Below, in pieces: positions 41,667 through 50,520 of a DNA stretch of 64,000 bases (position 1 is the stretch's first letter; each line of letters opens with the position of its first letter). Source of the DNA: Sphingomonas sp. So64.6b (GTDB lineage Bacteria; Pseudomonadota; Alphaproteobacteria; Sphingomonadales; Sphingomonadaceae); contig NZ_CP048817.1 of assembly GCF_014171475.1 (NCBI RefSeq), forward strand, positions 4,742,501 through 4,806,500. Reading direction: 5' to 3'. A model generated the notes under the pieces. The model was given only the letters and a program-made list of their open reading frames with translations. It searched no databases and was not told the DNA's origin. Made by a program: the position numbers and the translations under genes.

Positions 41667-43122
41667 TGCCCCTTATGTCTTTGTCGAGAAGCAACGCGGC
41701 GCAATGCGCATCGTCGCGGTCGATACCGCTGCGCAAAGCCTGGGGCTCGGGCCGGGGCTGACGCTGGCCGATGCCCGGGCGCGCGTGCCTGAGCTTGTCG
41801 TGATCGATCATGATCCGGCAGCCGATCTCGTTTTGCTCGACCGCATCGCCGATGGCTGCGACCGCTATACCCCGCTGGTCGCGGTCGAGCCGCCCGACGG
41901 GCTGACGCTCGACATCACCGGCTGCGGCGCCGGTTGTGGGGGAGGCTTTGCCGATGAAGCGGCGCTCGCCGGCGATATCGAGGCGCGGCTGACCGCATAC
42001 GGCATGAAGCTGCGCTACGCGATTGCCGGCACGCCCGAGGCGGCGCAGGCGCTTGCCCGCTACCAGACCATGCCCGCGACCGACGAACAGGCGGCGGTGC
42101 GCCGTTTGCCGATCGCCGCGCTCGATCTGGACGAGGAGACCGAGCTGGCGTTGCGGCGCGCGGGGCTGAAGACCATTGCCGATCTCGCCGGCCGCCCGAC
42201 CGCGCCGCTCTCGACTCGCTTTGGCGAGGATGTGACGGCATTGCTCGCGCGGCTGCTCGGCAAATCGGACAGTCGCATCACGCCGCGCCGCGTGCCGCCG
42301 GCCTTGCTGGTCGAGCGCCGCCTGGCCGAGCCGATCGCGCGCGCCGAGCATGCGCTGGCGATCCTGGGTGAGCTGGTCGCGGAAGCGGCGGAGACGATGG
42401 AGGAACGCCATCTCGGTGGCCGGCGTTTCGCCGCGCGCTTCTTTCGCAGTGACGGGATCGCGATCGACCTTACGGTCGAGACCAGCCTGGCGGTGCGCGA
42501 TCCGGCGATCGTGATGCGGCTGTTCGACGAGCGGCTCGACAGCCTGGCCGACCCGCTCGATCCCGGCTTCGGTTTCGACCTGATCCGGCTCGCGGTGCCC
42601 GTGCTCGCGCCGCTTGCACCGACGCAATTGCTGCTCGAAGGGGGCGAAGTGGCGGCGGGCGAACTTGCCGCGCTGATCGACCGGCTGAGCGTGCGCATGG
42701 GGCGCGGCCGTTTCCGCCGGCTGACGCCACGCGACACGCATATTCCCGAACAGGCGGTGCTGGCGCTGCCCGCGGTTGAGGCTGCGGCGCCGGAAAGCTG
42801 GCCGCAGCCGGAGGTGGGAGAGCCGCCGCTGCGGCCTTTGCACCTGTTCGACCCTCCCCAGCCGATCCGGGTCACCGCCGAAGTGCCCGACGGCCCGCCG
42901 CGCCAGTTTCGCTGGCGCCGTACCCTGCATGAAGTGACGCGGTTCGAAGGCCCCGAACGCATCGCCGCCGAATGGTGGAAGCGCGATGCCGGTCAAGGCC
43001 TGACGCGCGATTATTACCGCATCGAGGACGCGCGCGGGCGGCGCTTCTGGGTGTTCCGGCATGGGTTATACGGCAGCGAGAAGAGCGATCCGGGCTGGTA
43101 TGTGCATGGGCTGTTCGCATGA
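41563..43122 (+). CDS. imuB: ImuB, Y-family-like polymerase without catalytic site
   Basis: The 519-residue protein is related to Y-family polymerases but, as in other ImuB proteins, the catalytic N-terminal acidic motif is replaced (YLALWFPLFPANRLAR). It has the helix-hairpin-helix region (ALRRAGLKTIADLAGRP) and the conserved C-terminal segment PERIAAEWWKRD...DYYRIED. ImuB acts as the hub that binds the beta clamp, ImuA and DnaE2. The ATG at 41563 follows AGAGG; an earlier in-frame ATG at 41512 is possible. It overlaps imuA by 104 bases. Confidence 0.88.
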   Translation: MPSQKPVGREARRYLALWFPLFPANRLARTGAPDDAPYVFVEKQRGAMRIVAVDTAAQSLGLGPGLTLADARARVPELVVIDHDPAADLVLLDRIADGCDRYTPLVAVEPPDGLTLDITGCGAGCGGGFADEAALAGDIEARLTAYGMKLRYAIAGTPEAAQALARYQTMPATDEQAAVRRLPIAALDLDEETELALRRAGLKTIADLAGRPTAPLSTRFGEDVTALLARLLGKSDSRITPRRVPPALLVERRLAEPIARAEHALAILGELVAEAAETMEERHLGGRRFAARFFRSDGIAIDLTVETSLAVRDPAIVMRLFDERLDSLADPLDPGFGFDLIRLAVPVLAPLAPTQLLLEGGEVAAGELAALIDRLSVRMGRGRFRRLTPRDTHIPEQAVLALPAVEAAAPESWPQPEVGEPPLRPLHLFDPPQPIRVTAEVPDGPPRQFRWRRTLHEVTRFEGPERIAAEWWKRDAGQGLTRDYYRIEDARGRRFWVFRHGLYGSEKSDPGWYVHGLFA

Positions 43123-43142
43123 GTCAGGCATTTCATCTTACT

Positions 43143-43270
43143 CCCCTCCCTGAAAGGGAGGGGTTGAGGGTGGGTACCGGCGCACCAGCGCCGGGCGATC
43201 CGCGCGCGGCAGTTGTGGAAAGCTCGCTACGCTCGCCACCCACCCCCCGCCCCTCCCTTGCAGGGAGGGG
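43143..43270. repeat. Composite hairpin repeat between imuB and dnaE2
   Basis: Two CCCCTCCC/GGGAGGGG hairpins (43143-43163 and 43250-43270) face each other with GGGTGGGT and ACCCACCC stretches inside, so the whole block is roughly palindromic. It resembles paired REP-type (BIME-like) elements. It fills most of the 172-base gap that separates dnaE2 from imuB. Confidence 0.75.
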
Positions 43271-43294
43271 AGCAGGGAAGCATGACCTCATCTC

Positions 43295-46200
43295 ATGACC
43301 CAGTTCGCCGAACTGGTCACGGCGACCAATTACTCCTTCCTGCGCGGGGCGTCGCATCCGTCGGACTTTGTCGCTCACGCCAACAAGCTCGGCATGACCG
43401 GCGTCGGTATTGCCGACCGCAACACCGTGGCTGGGGTGGTGCGTGCCTATAGCGCGCTCAAGGAAGCGCCAGAAAAAGCGCGCGCGGCGCACCTCGCCGA
43501 CAAGAAGGCCAAAGGCGAGGCGGAAGTGCTGACGCCGGAGGAATCGGCCAGTTGCGAGATCGATATAAGGCTCGTGGTTGGCGCGCGGCTCATATTCTCC
43601 GACGGCACGCCGGACATCGTTGCCTATCCCGCGACACGTTATGGCTGGGGACGGCTCACCCGCTTGCTGACGGTCGGCAATCTGCGCGCGGTGAAGGGCG
43701 ACTGCATCCTCAAATTCGATGACCTGATCGACTATAGTCAGGACCTGCTGCTGATCGTGCTGCCCTATTCCACCGCGCAGGAGGAAGAGGAGCACCGCAA
43801 GCCGGTGGATTATGAGTTCGACGACGCGAGTGACCCGCCTAAGCCTTTGCTGCGTCTCGTCGAGACACAGCCCGAGGATGTCGGGGACGTGCTCGCCCGC
43901 CTGTCGCGCGCCGCGCCCGATCGGGTCTGGCTGGGGGCAGCGATGCCGCGCGGGGGCCGTGACGGCCGCGCGCTGAGCAAGCTGCAAACCACGGCGCGGG
44001 CAGCAGGTGTGCCGTTGATCGCGACCAACGATGCGCTTTATGCCACGCCGGAACAGCGGCCGTTGCACGATGTGCTCACCTGTATCCGCCAAGGCACGAC
44101 GATCACTGCGGCGGGCAAGCGGCTCGAGGCTAATGCTGAGCGTCACCTGAAAAGCCCCGGCGAGATGACGCGGCTGTTCCGCGACTACCCCGATGCGATT
44201 GCGCAGACTCAGGTCCTGCTGTCGCGCATCGGCTTCGATCTCGGGCAGCTGCGTTACGAATATCCCCACGAACCAGTGCCCAAAGGCTGGGAAGCACAGG
44301 CCTGGCTCGAACATATCGCATGGCAGGCGGCGATCGACCGTTACGACCGGATGCCGGACAAGGTGCTTGCCTCGCTGACCGAGGAATTCACCCTGATCCG
44401 CGAGCGCAACTACGCTTATTACTTCCTGACCGTCTATGATCTGGTGCGCTTCGCCCGTTCGCAAAATCCGCCGATCCTGTGCCAGGGGCGCGGCTCGGCG
44501 GCCAATTCCGCCGTCTGTTTCCTGCTTGGCGTGACCTCGATCGATCCGATGAAGCATGACCTGCTTTTCTCGCGCTTCGTGTCGGAGGAACGCGGCGAGC
44601 CGCCCGATATCGATGTCGATTTCGAACATGAGCGGCGCGAAGAGGTGATGCAGTATATCTATCGTCGCTATGGCCGGCATCGCGCGGGCATCGCCGCGAC
44701 GGTGGCGCATTACCGATCGCGCAGCACGGTGCGCGAGGTCGCCAAGGCGCTGGGGATGAGTCAGGATATCCCGGAGCGGATGGCGAGTACTGTCTGGGGC
44801 AGTTATTCCGGCGATATGGAGGGGCGGCGGATCGAGGAAGCCGGCTTCGACCTCGCCAATCCCGAGATCGTGCGGCTGCGCTTCATCATGGACCAGATCC
44901 TCGCCGCGCCGTTTCCGCGACATTTGTCGCAGCATGTCGGCGGTTTCGTGCTGACCGAAAACCGGCTCGACGAGACGGTGCCGCTGCACCATGCGGCGAT
45001 GGCGGATCGTAGCTTCATCGAATGGGACAAGGACGATATCGACGCGCTTGGCCTGATGAAGGTCGATATCCTTGCGCTCGGTATGCTGACCTGCATCCGC
45101 AAGAGCTTCGACCTGCTGCGCGATCATGGCCTGGGCGATCATACGCTCGAGGTCGATATCGATACCAGCGATACGGCGGTTTACGACATGCTGTGCAAGG
45201 GCGACAGCATCGGCGTGTTCCAGGTCGAGAGCCGTGCACAGATCAACATGCTGCCGCGTCTCAAGCCGCGTGATCTCTACGATCTGACGGTTCAGGTCGC
45301 GATCGTCCGGCCCGGCCCGATCGAGGGCGATATGGTTCATCCCTATTTGCGTCGGCGCAGCGGGGTCGAGAAAGTCGATTATCCTTCGCCCGCGCCGCCG
45401 CATGATCCGGACGAGCTCAAAACCCTGCTCGGCAAGACCTATGGCGTGCCGCTGTTCCAGGAACAGGCGATGAAGCTGGCGATCACTGCTGCCGCCTTCA
45501 CCCCGTCCGAGGCGAACCAGTTGCGCCGCGCCATGGCGACATTCCGTAACCTCGGCACGATCCATAATTTTCACGCCAAGCTGGTCGATGGCATGGTCGG
45601 GCGCGGTTACGAACGCGACTTCGCCGAACGCTGCTACAAGCAGATCGAGGGGTTCGGCAGCTATGGCTTTCCCGAAAGCCATGCGCTGTCCTTCGCGCGG
45701 CTGGTCTATGTTTCTTCCTGGATCAAATGTCACCATCCGGTGGTGTTCGCCTGCGCTTTGCTTAATTCGCAGCCGATGGGATTCTATGCGCCCGCGCAGA
45801 TCGTGCGTGATGCGATCGAGCATGGCGTCGAAGTGCATGCGGTCGATGTGAATGCGAGTGGATGGGACAATAAGCTGGAGCCTGCGGATGACACGGCCGC
45901 GCACCCCTTCGCTCTGCGGCTGGGTATGCGCCAGATCACCGGGTTCAAGCAGGAATGGGCCGATAATCTAGCAAAAGCACGAGACGAGGGCGGCGCCTTC
46001 ACCTCGATCGAGACGCTCGCGCGTCGCGCCGGCCTGCCCGAACGCGCGCTGCGCCTGCTCGCCGATGCGGATTCGTTCCGCTCGATCGGGCTCGACCGGC
46101 GCGACGCGCTCTGGGATGCGCGGCGCACCCCGTCCGCCGCTTTGCCGCTGTTCGCGGCGGCGCGCGCGGCTGAGCTTGGCGCGGAAGAGGACATGGCGCT

Positions 46201-46744
46201 GCCGGAAATGACTGGCGCCGAGCATGTTGTGGCCGATTACCAGATGACGCGGTTATCACTGAAAGCGCATCCGATGCAGTTCCTGCGCTCGGCCTTCACT
46301 GCGCGGGGCGTGTTGAGTTGTGCCGCGACATCGGCGACCCGAAATGGCCGCCGCGTGAAGACCGCGGGGATCGTGCTGGTCCGCCAGCGTCCGGGCAAGG
46401 GTAACGCGATCTTCGTCACGATCGAGGACGAAACCGGCATCACCAACATCGTGCTCTGGGCGCGGATGTTCGAACGCTTCCGGCGCCAGGTGATGGCGGC
46501 GCGGCTGATGATGGTCGAGGGTGAGTTGCAGAAGAGCCCGGAAGGGGTGGTCCATCTGATGGCGGATCGTATCCATGATTGCACCGACCTGCTCGACCGG
46601 CTGTCCGATACCGATGAGGCGAAACCGCAATTGTCGCGTGCCGATGTGTTCGAAAATCCGCAGCCGCCGCGCTATCCGGGCGCGGGCAAGCACCGCCATC
46701 CGCGCGACGTACGGATCATCCCCAAATCACGCGACTTCCATTGA
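43295..46744 (+). CDS. dnaE2: Error-prone DNA polymerase DnaE2 (ImuC)
   Basis: The 1149-residue polymerase is a C-family alpha subunit of the DnaE2 type. It has an N-terminal PHP-like domain (FAELVTATNYSFLRGASHP), the catalytic PDIDVDFEHERREEVMQYIY segment, and FQEQAMKLAI and GFPESHALSFA blocks. A C-terminal OB-fold follows (VLVRQRPGKGNAIFVTIEDETG). It carries out mutagenic translesion synthesis together with ImuA and ImuB. No LexA box is visible directly before it, so it probably depends on the imuA promoter through the repeat-containing gap. An insertion of about 40 residues rich in Lys/Glu/Ala lies near residues 55-95. Confidence 0.93.
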   Translation: MTQFAELVTATNYSFLRGASHPSDFVAHANKLGMTGVGIADRNTVAGVVRAYSALKEAPEKARAAHLADKKAKGEAEVLTPEESASCEIDIRLVVGARLIFSDGTPDIVAYPATRYGWGRLTRLLTVGNLRAVKGDCILKFDDLIDYSQDLLLIVLPYSTAQEEEEHRKPVDYEFDDASDPPKPLLRLVETQPEDVGDVLARLSRAAPDRVWLGAAMPRGGRDGRALSKLQTTARAAGVPLIATNDALYATPEQRPLHDVLTCIRQGTTITAAGKRLEANAERHLKSPGEMTRLFRDYPDAIAQTQVLLSRIGFDLGQLRYEYPHEPVPKGWEAQAWLEHIAWQAAIDRYDRMPDKVLASLTEEFTLIRERNYAYYFLTVYDLVRFARSQNPPILCQGRGSAANSAVCFLLGVTSIDPMKHDLLFSRFVSEERGEPPDIDVDFEHERREEVMQYIYRRYGRHRAGIAATVAHYRSRSTVREVAKALGMSQDIPERMASTVWGSYSGDMEGRRIEEAGFDLANPEIVRLRFIMDQILAAPFPRHLSQHVGGFVLTENRLDETVPLHHAAMADRSFIEWDKDDIDALGLMKVDILALGMLTCIRKSFDLLRDHGLGDHTLEVDIDTSDTAVYDMLCKGDSIGVFQVESRAQINMLPRLKPRDLYDLTVQVAIVRPGPIEGDMVHPYLRRRSGVEKVDYPSPAPPHDPDELKTLLGKTYGVPLFQEQAMKLAITAAAFTPSEANQLRRAMATFRNLGTIHNFHAKLVDGMVGRGYERDFAERCYKQIEGFGSYGFPESHALSFARLVYVSSWIKCHHPVVFACALLNSQPMGFYAPAQIVRDAIEHGVEVHAVDVNASGWDNKLEPADDTAAHPFALRLGMRQITGFKQEWADNLAKARDEGGAFTSIETLARRAGLPERALRLLADADSFRSIGLDRRDALWDARRTPSAALPLFAAARAAELGAEEDMALPEMTGAEHVVADYQMTRLSLKAHPMQFLRSAFTARGVLSCAATSATRNGRRVKTAGIVLVRQRPGKGNAIFVTIEDETGITNIVLWARMFERFRRQVMAARLMMVEGELQKSPEGVVHLMADRIHDCTDLLDRLSDTDEAKPQLSRADVFENPQPPRYPGAGKHRHPRDVRIIPKSRDFH

Positions 46745-46833
46745 GGTCTATGGCGGGCCGATGTCTTTACGACTCACCGGGAATGCCTTAATTTGCGCGA
46801 TGCCGGGAAGCATCTGATAAATGGATTCATGCG

Positions 46834-47379
46834 ATGATCCTGATGGCTGTTCTGGCGGCGGTGACCGTTCCTGCGACCGACAAGATAATGATGACGGCTT
46901 ATGACGAGCTTTGCGTGCCGGGCAGGGCGTCACAGACGGTGTTGTCACGCGCCGATCAGGATGGGTGGCAAAGCAGCGGTCCAGGCAAGCCGAAGGATTT
47001 CGACCCCTCCGCCGATCGGTTCGAGGTCGTCGGGACGGCGACCTTGAAACTGAGCGCGCGCGCGACCAGCGCGCGTGACGAACGATTTGTCACGTGCGGC
47101 ATTTCGGCCGCAACGGCACAGCCCGATCTTGCTTCCGATGTCCAAGCCATGCTTGGCTTCGCTCCTGCGCTCAATTTCGGCACTTCGGCAAATTTCTTTG
47201 CGCTTCGCGAGAATGACCGGTGGCTGGATGGGTCGAAGCTGACCGGAAAAGAGTTCGCCGCCGCAAAGGCAACAGGCAAGTTCTACAGCCTGTTGACGCT
47301 CAGCCATGAGGGCGGGGCATCCGTATTGTCGTTCCAGGCATTGCCAATGGCCCGTGCAAAGGGCGCTAGCGCGCCTTGA
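46834..47379 (+). CDS. Hypothetical exported protein
   Basis: I do not recognise this 181-residue protein. It begins with a short hydrophobic stretch (MILMAVLAAVTV) that could be a signal peptide and has two cysteines (ELCVPGR, VTCGIS) that might form a disulfide. No membrane helix follows. The gene stands alone after dnaE2 and is convergent with the methyltransferase gene. No strong ribosome-binding site precedes the ATG, so the start is uncertain. Confidence 0.6.
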   Translation: MILMAVLAAVTVPATDKIMMTAYDELCVPGRASQTVLSRADQDGWQSSGPGKPKDFDPSADRFEVVGTATLKLSARATSARDERFVTCGISAATAQPDLASDVQAMLGFAPALNFGTSANFFALRENDRWLDGSKLTGKEFAAAKATGKFYSLLTLSHEGGASVLSFQALPMARAKGASAP

Positions 47380-47419
47380 TTGCAGAGGCTTCCGATCACG
47401 ACGGACCGGGCTTGTGCTG

Positions 47420-48073
47420 TCAGAGCCCGGTCCGCTCGATCGATCCTGCCCATGCATAACCGCGATAAAGCGACACGAATTCATCCCGCGCGCCGATGGC
47501 GCCCGCGATCTCGTCGATCGCCGTCCGCATCTCCGCACGGGGCGAGACGTCGAACTTCGCCAGCCACGCGAACAACACGCTGCGCCAGCCCCGCGGCAAT
47601 TTTTCCTGCTGCCCGAAATCGACCAAATCGAGCCGTCCGCCGGGCGCTAGCTTGCCTGCACCTTCACGCAATGCGCCGCGCCAGTCGGGGATCATCGACA
47701 GCGTATAGCTCTGGAACACCCGGTCGAACGCCGCGACGCCGAGCAATTCTAGCGCGTCGAACGCAGTCGCATCGCCCTGCGCCAGCGTGATGCGATCCGT
47801 CAGCCCGGCTTTGGCGACCTTGGCCCGCGCCGTCTCCAGCATCGCTTCGGAAATATCGATGCCGTAGAAGCGCGCGTCGGGCCAAGCCTTCGCCGCCGCG
47901 ATCAAATTGCGGCCAGTGCCGCAGCCGATCTCGATCACGCTGCCGCCCTTGGGCGGAGCGAGCCGGCGGATCAGCCGGTCGCGGCCGAGCAGGTAATATT
48001 TGCGCGTCAGGTCGTAGAAATGGCGCTGCGTGCCGTAGATCGCATCCATATGTCCGGCGTGAGACGATTCCAT
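47420..48073 (-). CDS. btaB: BtaB-like SAM-dependent N-methyltransferase
   Basis: The 217-residue class I methyltransferase has the SAM site VIEIGCGTGRNL, the acidic loop YGIDISEAML and the late LVDFGQQEKLP strand. It lies one base after btaA, and the HMDAIYGTQRHFYDLTRKYYLLGRD start matches BtaB proteins. BtaB adds three methyl groups to diacylglyceryl-homoserine to give the betaine lipid DGTS. The ATG at 48073 was chosen because the upstream frame lies inside btaA. Confidence 0.88.
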   Translation of the reverse strand: MESSHAGHMDAIYGTQRHFYDLTRKYYLLGRDRLIRRLAPPKGGSVIEIGCGTGRNLIAAAKAWPDARFYGIDISEAMLETARAKVAKAGLTDRITLAQGDATAFDALELLGVAAFDRVFQSYTLSMIPDWRGALREGAGKLAPGGRLDLVDFGQQEKLPRGWRSVLFAWLAKFDVSPRAEMRTAIDEIAGAIGARDEFVSLYRGYAWAGSIERTGL

Positions 48074-48074
48074 C

Positions 48075-49307
48075 TCAGGCGGTGGCGTCCAGAACGTAGA
48101 GATGCACCCCGCCATAGATCGAGGAGCGGTCGCGCCTGGTATAATCCAGCGACTCTTCCGCACGATATGCCCAGCGCGACAGGGTCGCGTCGGCCACGCG
48201 ACCCGGCAATATGCTCGGCGCGCCGGCGGTGCGGAACAGCACGCGAGCGCCCGCGCGCGCGGAGCGCGTGATCTCGTTCCACAGATCGTTCAGCTGTTCG
48301 TCCGTCATCCAGTCCTGTGCATCGAGCAGGATATAGCGGTCGAGCGTACCGTCCGGTCGGCTGCGCAGATAATCGGTGAAATTGGTGTGGCGCACGTCGA
48401 TCCGGTCAGCGCGCGCGACGATCTCGTCATAATGGTCGTGCTGCAGATAGGGGGGCAGCGACGCCATCGGCCCCCGGCCATAACCGCGGCCGAACGCCTG
48501 CCAGGCGAAATAATTATCCTTGATGTCGAAATCGCAGGCGAGCTTTTCGAGCCGCTCGCGCAGCACCACCGCCATTTTCTCGTCACCGGCCAGCGCTTCA
48601 TATTGCGCCGGTGGAATGCCCAGGCCGAACAGCGAAGCCGGCTGGTCGGTCAGCCATTTGATGAAACCCTTGTCGAACAGCGGCGCGAAATCGCGGTCGA
48701 AGATTTCGCGTTGCTCCTCGATCGTCCGCGCCTTGAGCAGGATCCTCGGATTGACCCCGCCAAGCCGCGCGACGAGGTGCGCCGCGCCGATGAAATTGCC
48801 CAGCAGGCCGCTTTTATAGACGCCGCGCGCAAAACCATCGATGCGCCGCCGGCCGATCAGGTCGCGCCCTTCCCAATAACGCCGCGTCGTCTCGTCGAGA
48901 TGCGGGCGGATATGGGAGCGATAGGCGAGCACATTGGCATGGCTGTCGGCCCGCGCGAAGAAGCGGTGAAACGCTTCGTAATCGGGCAAATGCCGCGCGG
49001 CGACCAGCTTGAGCCGGTTAAGCGCGATATGTGCGGTGTTGAGATCGACCGCGGTGATCGCGCGCGGATCGGCGGTCAGATAGGACAGCACGTTGCAGCC
49101 GCCCGAGGCGATCGTCACGACATGATTGTCGGGCTGGATCGCCAGTGCCTCCATGTCGACCGCCGGGTCTTCCCAGATCTGCGCATAGACCAGGCCGCGA
49201 AAGGCGAAGGTGAAGGCGCGCTCGAGCAGACCCTGTTTCGACAGGTGATCGTGGCGATGGACAGCGGCGCGGACGGCACGGTTTTTGGGTGATTTGGCGG
49301 CAAGCAT
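48075..49307 (-). CDS. btaA: BtaA, SAM:diacylglycerol 3-amino-3-carboxypropyltransferase
   Basis: The 410-residue protein matches BtaA: GLVYAQIWEDPAVDMEAL near the start, the SAM site TIASGGCNVLSYL, VDLNTAHIALNRLKL, and late YILLDAQDWMTDEQL and RVLFRTAGAPSILPGR. BtaA transfers the aminocarboxypropyl group of SAM to diacylglycerol, the first step of DGTS synthesis; BtaB completes it. These lipids replace phospholipids when phosphate is scarce in Rhodobacter and Sinorhizobium. A Pho-box-like repeat lies 68 bases upstream. Confidence 0.93.
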   Translation of the reverse strand: MLAAKSPKNRAVRAAVHRHDHLSKQGLLERAFTFAFRGLVYAQIWEDPAVDMEALAIQPDNHVVTIASGGCNVLSYLTADPRAITAVDLNTAHIALNRLKLVAARHLPDYEAFHRFFARADSHANVLAYRSHIRPHLDETTRRYWEGRDLIGRRRIDGFARGVYKSGLLGNFIGAAHLVARLGGVNPRILLKARTIEEQREIFDRDFAPLFDKGFIKWLTDQPASLFGLGIPPAQYEALAGDEKMAVVLRERLEKLACDFDIKDNYFAWQAFGRGYGRGPMASLPPYLQHDHYDEIVARADRIDVRHTNFTDYLRSRPDGTLDRYILLDAQDWMTDEQLNDLWNEITRSARAGARVLFRTAGAPSILPGRVADATLSRWAYRAEESLDYTRRDRSSIYGGVHLYVLDATA

Positions 49308-49374
49308 CGGCGTGCGTCTCCCTGTGCTGCGGGTGGCCGCGCATGGCCACTCAAGGCGGCGCTAGGACATTCGG

Positions 49375-49392
49375 GTGACGGTTCGATGACGG
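49375..49392 (-). promoter_or_regulatory. Putative Pho box of btaAB
   Basis: On the minus strand CCGTCAT-CGAA-CCGTCAC shows two seven-base direct repeats with a four-base spacer, the geometry of the PhoB site CTGTCAT-N4-CTGTCAT, with one base different in each repeat (two in the second). Its place upstream of btaA fits the known phosphate control of this operon. Confidence 0.6.
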
Positions 49393-49419
49393 CGCCGGCA
49401 AAATGCGCCCGCGAGTGCG

Positions 49420-49776
49420 TCAGGCGCTCTCGCGTTCCAGCAGGTCGCTCGTGCTCAGCCCGAGCAGCGTGATATGGTCGCGGATGCGCGGCCAGCTGGT
49501 ATTGAGGAAATGGTGACGCTCGGCGATGCGCAGTTTTTCGGCGGCACCGGGCAGCACGAACATGCCGACGCCGCGACGGACCTCGACATAACCATCGTCC
49601 TGGAAACTCTGATAGGCCTTGGCCACGGTCAGCGGATTGGCGCCGTGTTCGGCGGCCAGCGCCCGGACCGAAGGCAGTTGGTCGCCCGCGCGGAAATCGC
49701 CGCGCAGGATCGCTGCTGAAATGGTTGCCCGCAGCTTGATATAGACCGGACTGTCTTCGGAATTAAGTGCTGTCAT
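49420..49776 (-). CDS. GntR-family regulator (YtrA-like, short)
   Basis: The 118-residue protein is a GntR winged helix (residues 10-75; VYIKLRATISAAILRGDF, LPSVRALAAEHGANPLTVAKAYQSF, GYVEVRRGVGMFV) followed by a short helical tail, as in the YtrA subgroup, which lacks a large effector domain. YtrA-type regulators usually control ABC transporters or stress genes; none is adjacent here. The ATG at 49776 overlaps a palindrome, so it may repress itself. The nitroreductase gene lies 40 bases upstream in the same direction. Confidence 0.85.
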   Translation of the reverse strand: MTALNSEDSPVYIKLRATISAAILRGDFRAGDQLPSVRALAAEHGANPLTVAKAYQSFQDDGYVEVRRGVGMFVLPGAAEKLRIAERHHFLNTSWPRIRDHITLLGLSTSDLLERESA

Positions 49777-49793
49777 GCTGCTATAATACAGCA
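49776..49793. promoter_or_regulatory. GntR operator-like palindrome at start codon
   Basis: TGCTG-N8-CAGCA surrounds TATTATAG on the minus strand, which could be the -10 box. It touches the first base of the GntR start codon, so the message would have almost no leader. This is a candidate autoregulatory site. Confidence 0.45.
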
Positions 49794-49816
49794 ATTGGCT
49801 GATTAGTCCAGCAACT

Positions 49817-50395
49817 TTAACCAGCCCAATTGGTAATAATCGTGCGCAAATCAGGGCGTGGACGCTCCTCAAATTCCCTTGTCGGCGTGCCGAGGAAAAT
49901 GAAGCCGGCAATGCGCTCCGGCGCGGCGCCGAACGAATCGCGCACCGCGTCGGAATAGGTCGCCCATCCGGTCAGCCAGCCGCCGGCAAAGCCCGTCGCG
50001 TTCGCGGCATGGAGCAGGTTCATGCACGCCGCACCGACCGATAATTCCTGCTCCCACAATGGGATATGGCTTTCGATCCGCGGTGAGAAGAGCGCGACCA
50101 CCAGTGTCGGGGCCTGATGCGCGAATTGTTCGATCGCTTCGATCTCCAGCCGCGCCGCCTGCGGACGCTCGAGGCGATAGGCGTCGAGCAGCATCGCCGC
50201 AAAGCGATCGCGCGCCTCGGCCGGCACGATCACGAAGCGCCACGGTGCAAGCTTGCCATGATCCGGCGTGCGACCGGCGATCTGCAGGATCGCCGCGAGT
50301 TGCGCATCGTCGGGTCCAGGCGCGATCATGTCGCGGGGTTTGCCCGAGCGGCGCGTGGCGAGATAGGTCAGCGGGGTGGAGAGATCGTTGAACAT
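49817..50395 (-). CDS. Nitroreductase-family protein (YdjA-like)
   Basis: The 192-residue protein has the nitroreductase FMN motif ATRRSGKPRDM near residue 15, GRTPDHGKLAPWRFVIV, and a late GFIFLGTP segment typical of the small YdjA/RutE-related group. It should be a cytoplasmic FMN enzyme reducing nitro groups, enones or similar compounds with NAD(P)H. The ATG at 50395 gives the usual start MFNDLSTPL. It lies upstream of the GntR gene in the same direction and divergent from the POT carrier. Confidence 0.85.
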   Translation of the reverse strand: MFNDLSTPLTYLATRRSGKPRDMIAPGPDDAQLAAILQIAGRTPDHGKLAPWRFVIVPAEARDRFAAMLLDAYRLERPQAARLEIEAIEQFAHQAPTLVVALFSPRIESHIPLWEQELSVGAACMNLLHAANATGFAGGWLTGWATYSDAVRDSFGAAPERIAGFIFLGTPTREFEERPRPDLRTIITNWAG

Positions 50396-50520
50396 GGCTC
50401 GCCCGTAACGCCGCCCGCGCGGCACGCCAACCGTCGATATTTACACCGTGCGCTTTGCCGCTACTTTGAGCTCATCAAAGCCGGTTAAAATCGGCGGAAA
50501 TTCAGGGAGCTTAACACCCG

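Noticed and set aside
43143..43270. CRISPR-like array
   Set aside because: The repeats are two inverted hairpins without regular spacers or cas genes.
43133..45904. A 923-residue open frame antisense to dnaE2
   Set aside because: It lies fully opposite the strongly supported dnaE2 gene, shows no recognisable motif, and is explained by the high GC third-codon bias of dnaE2.
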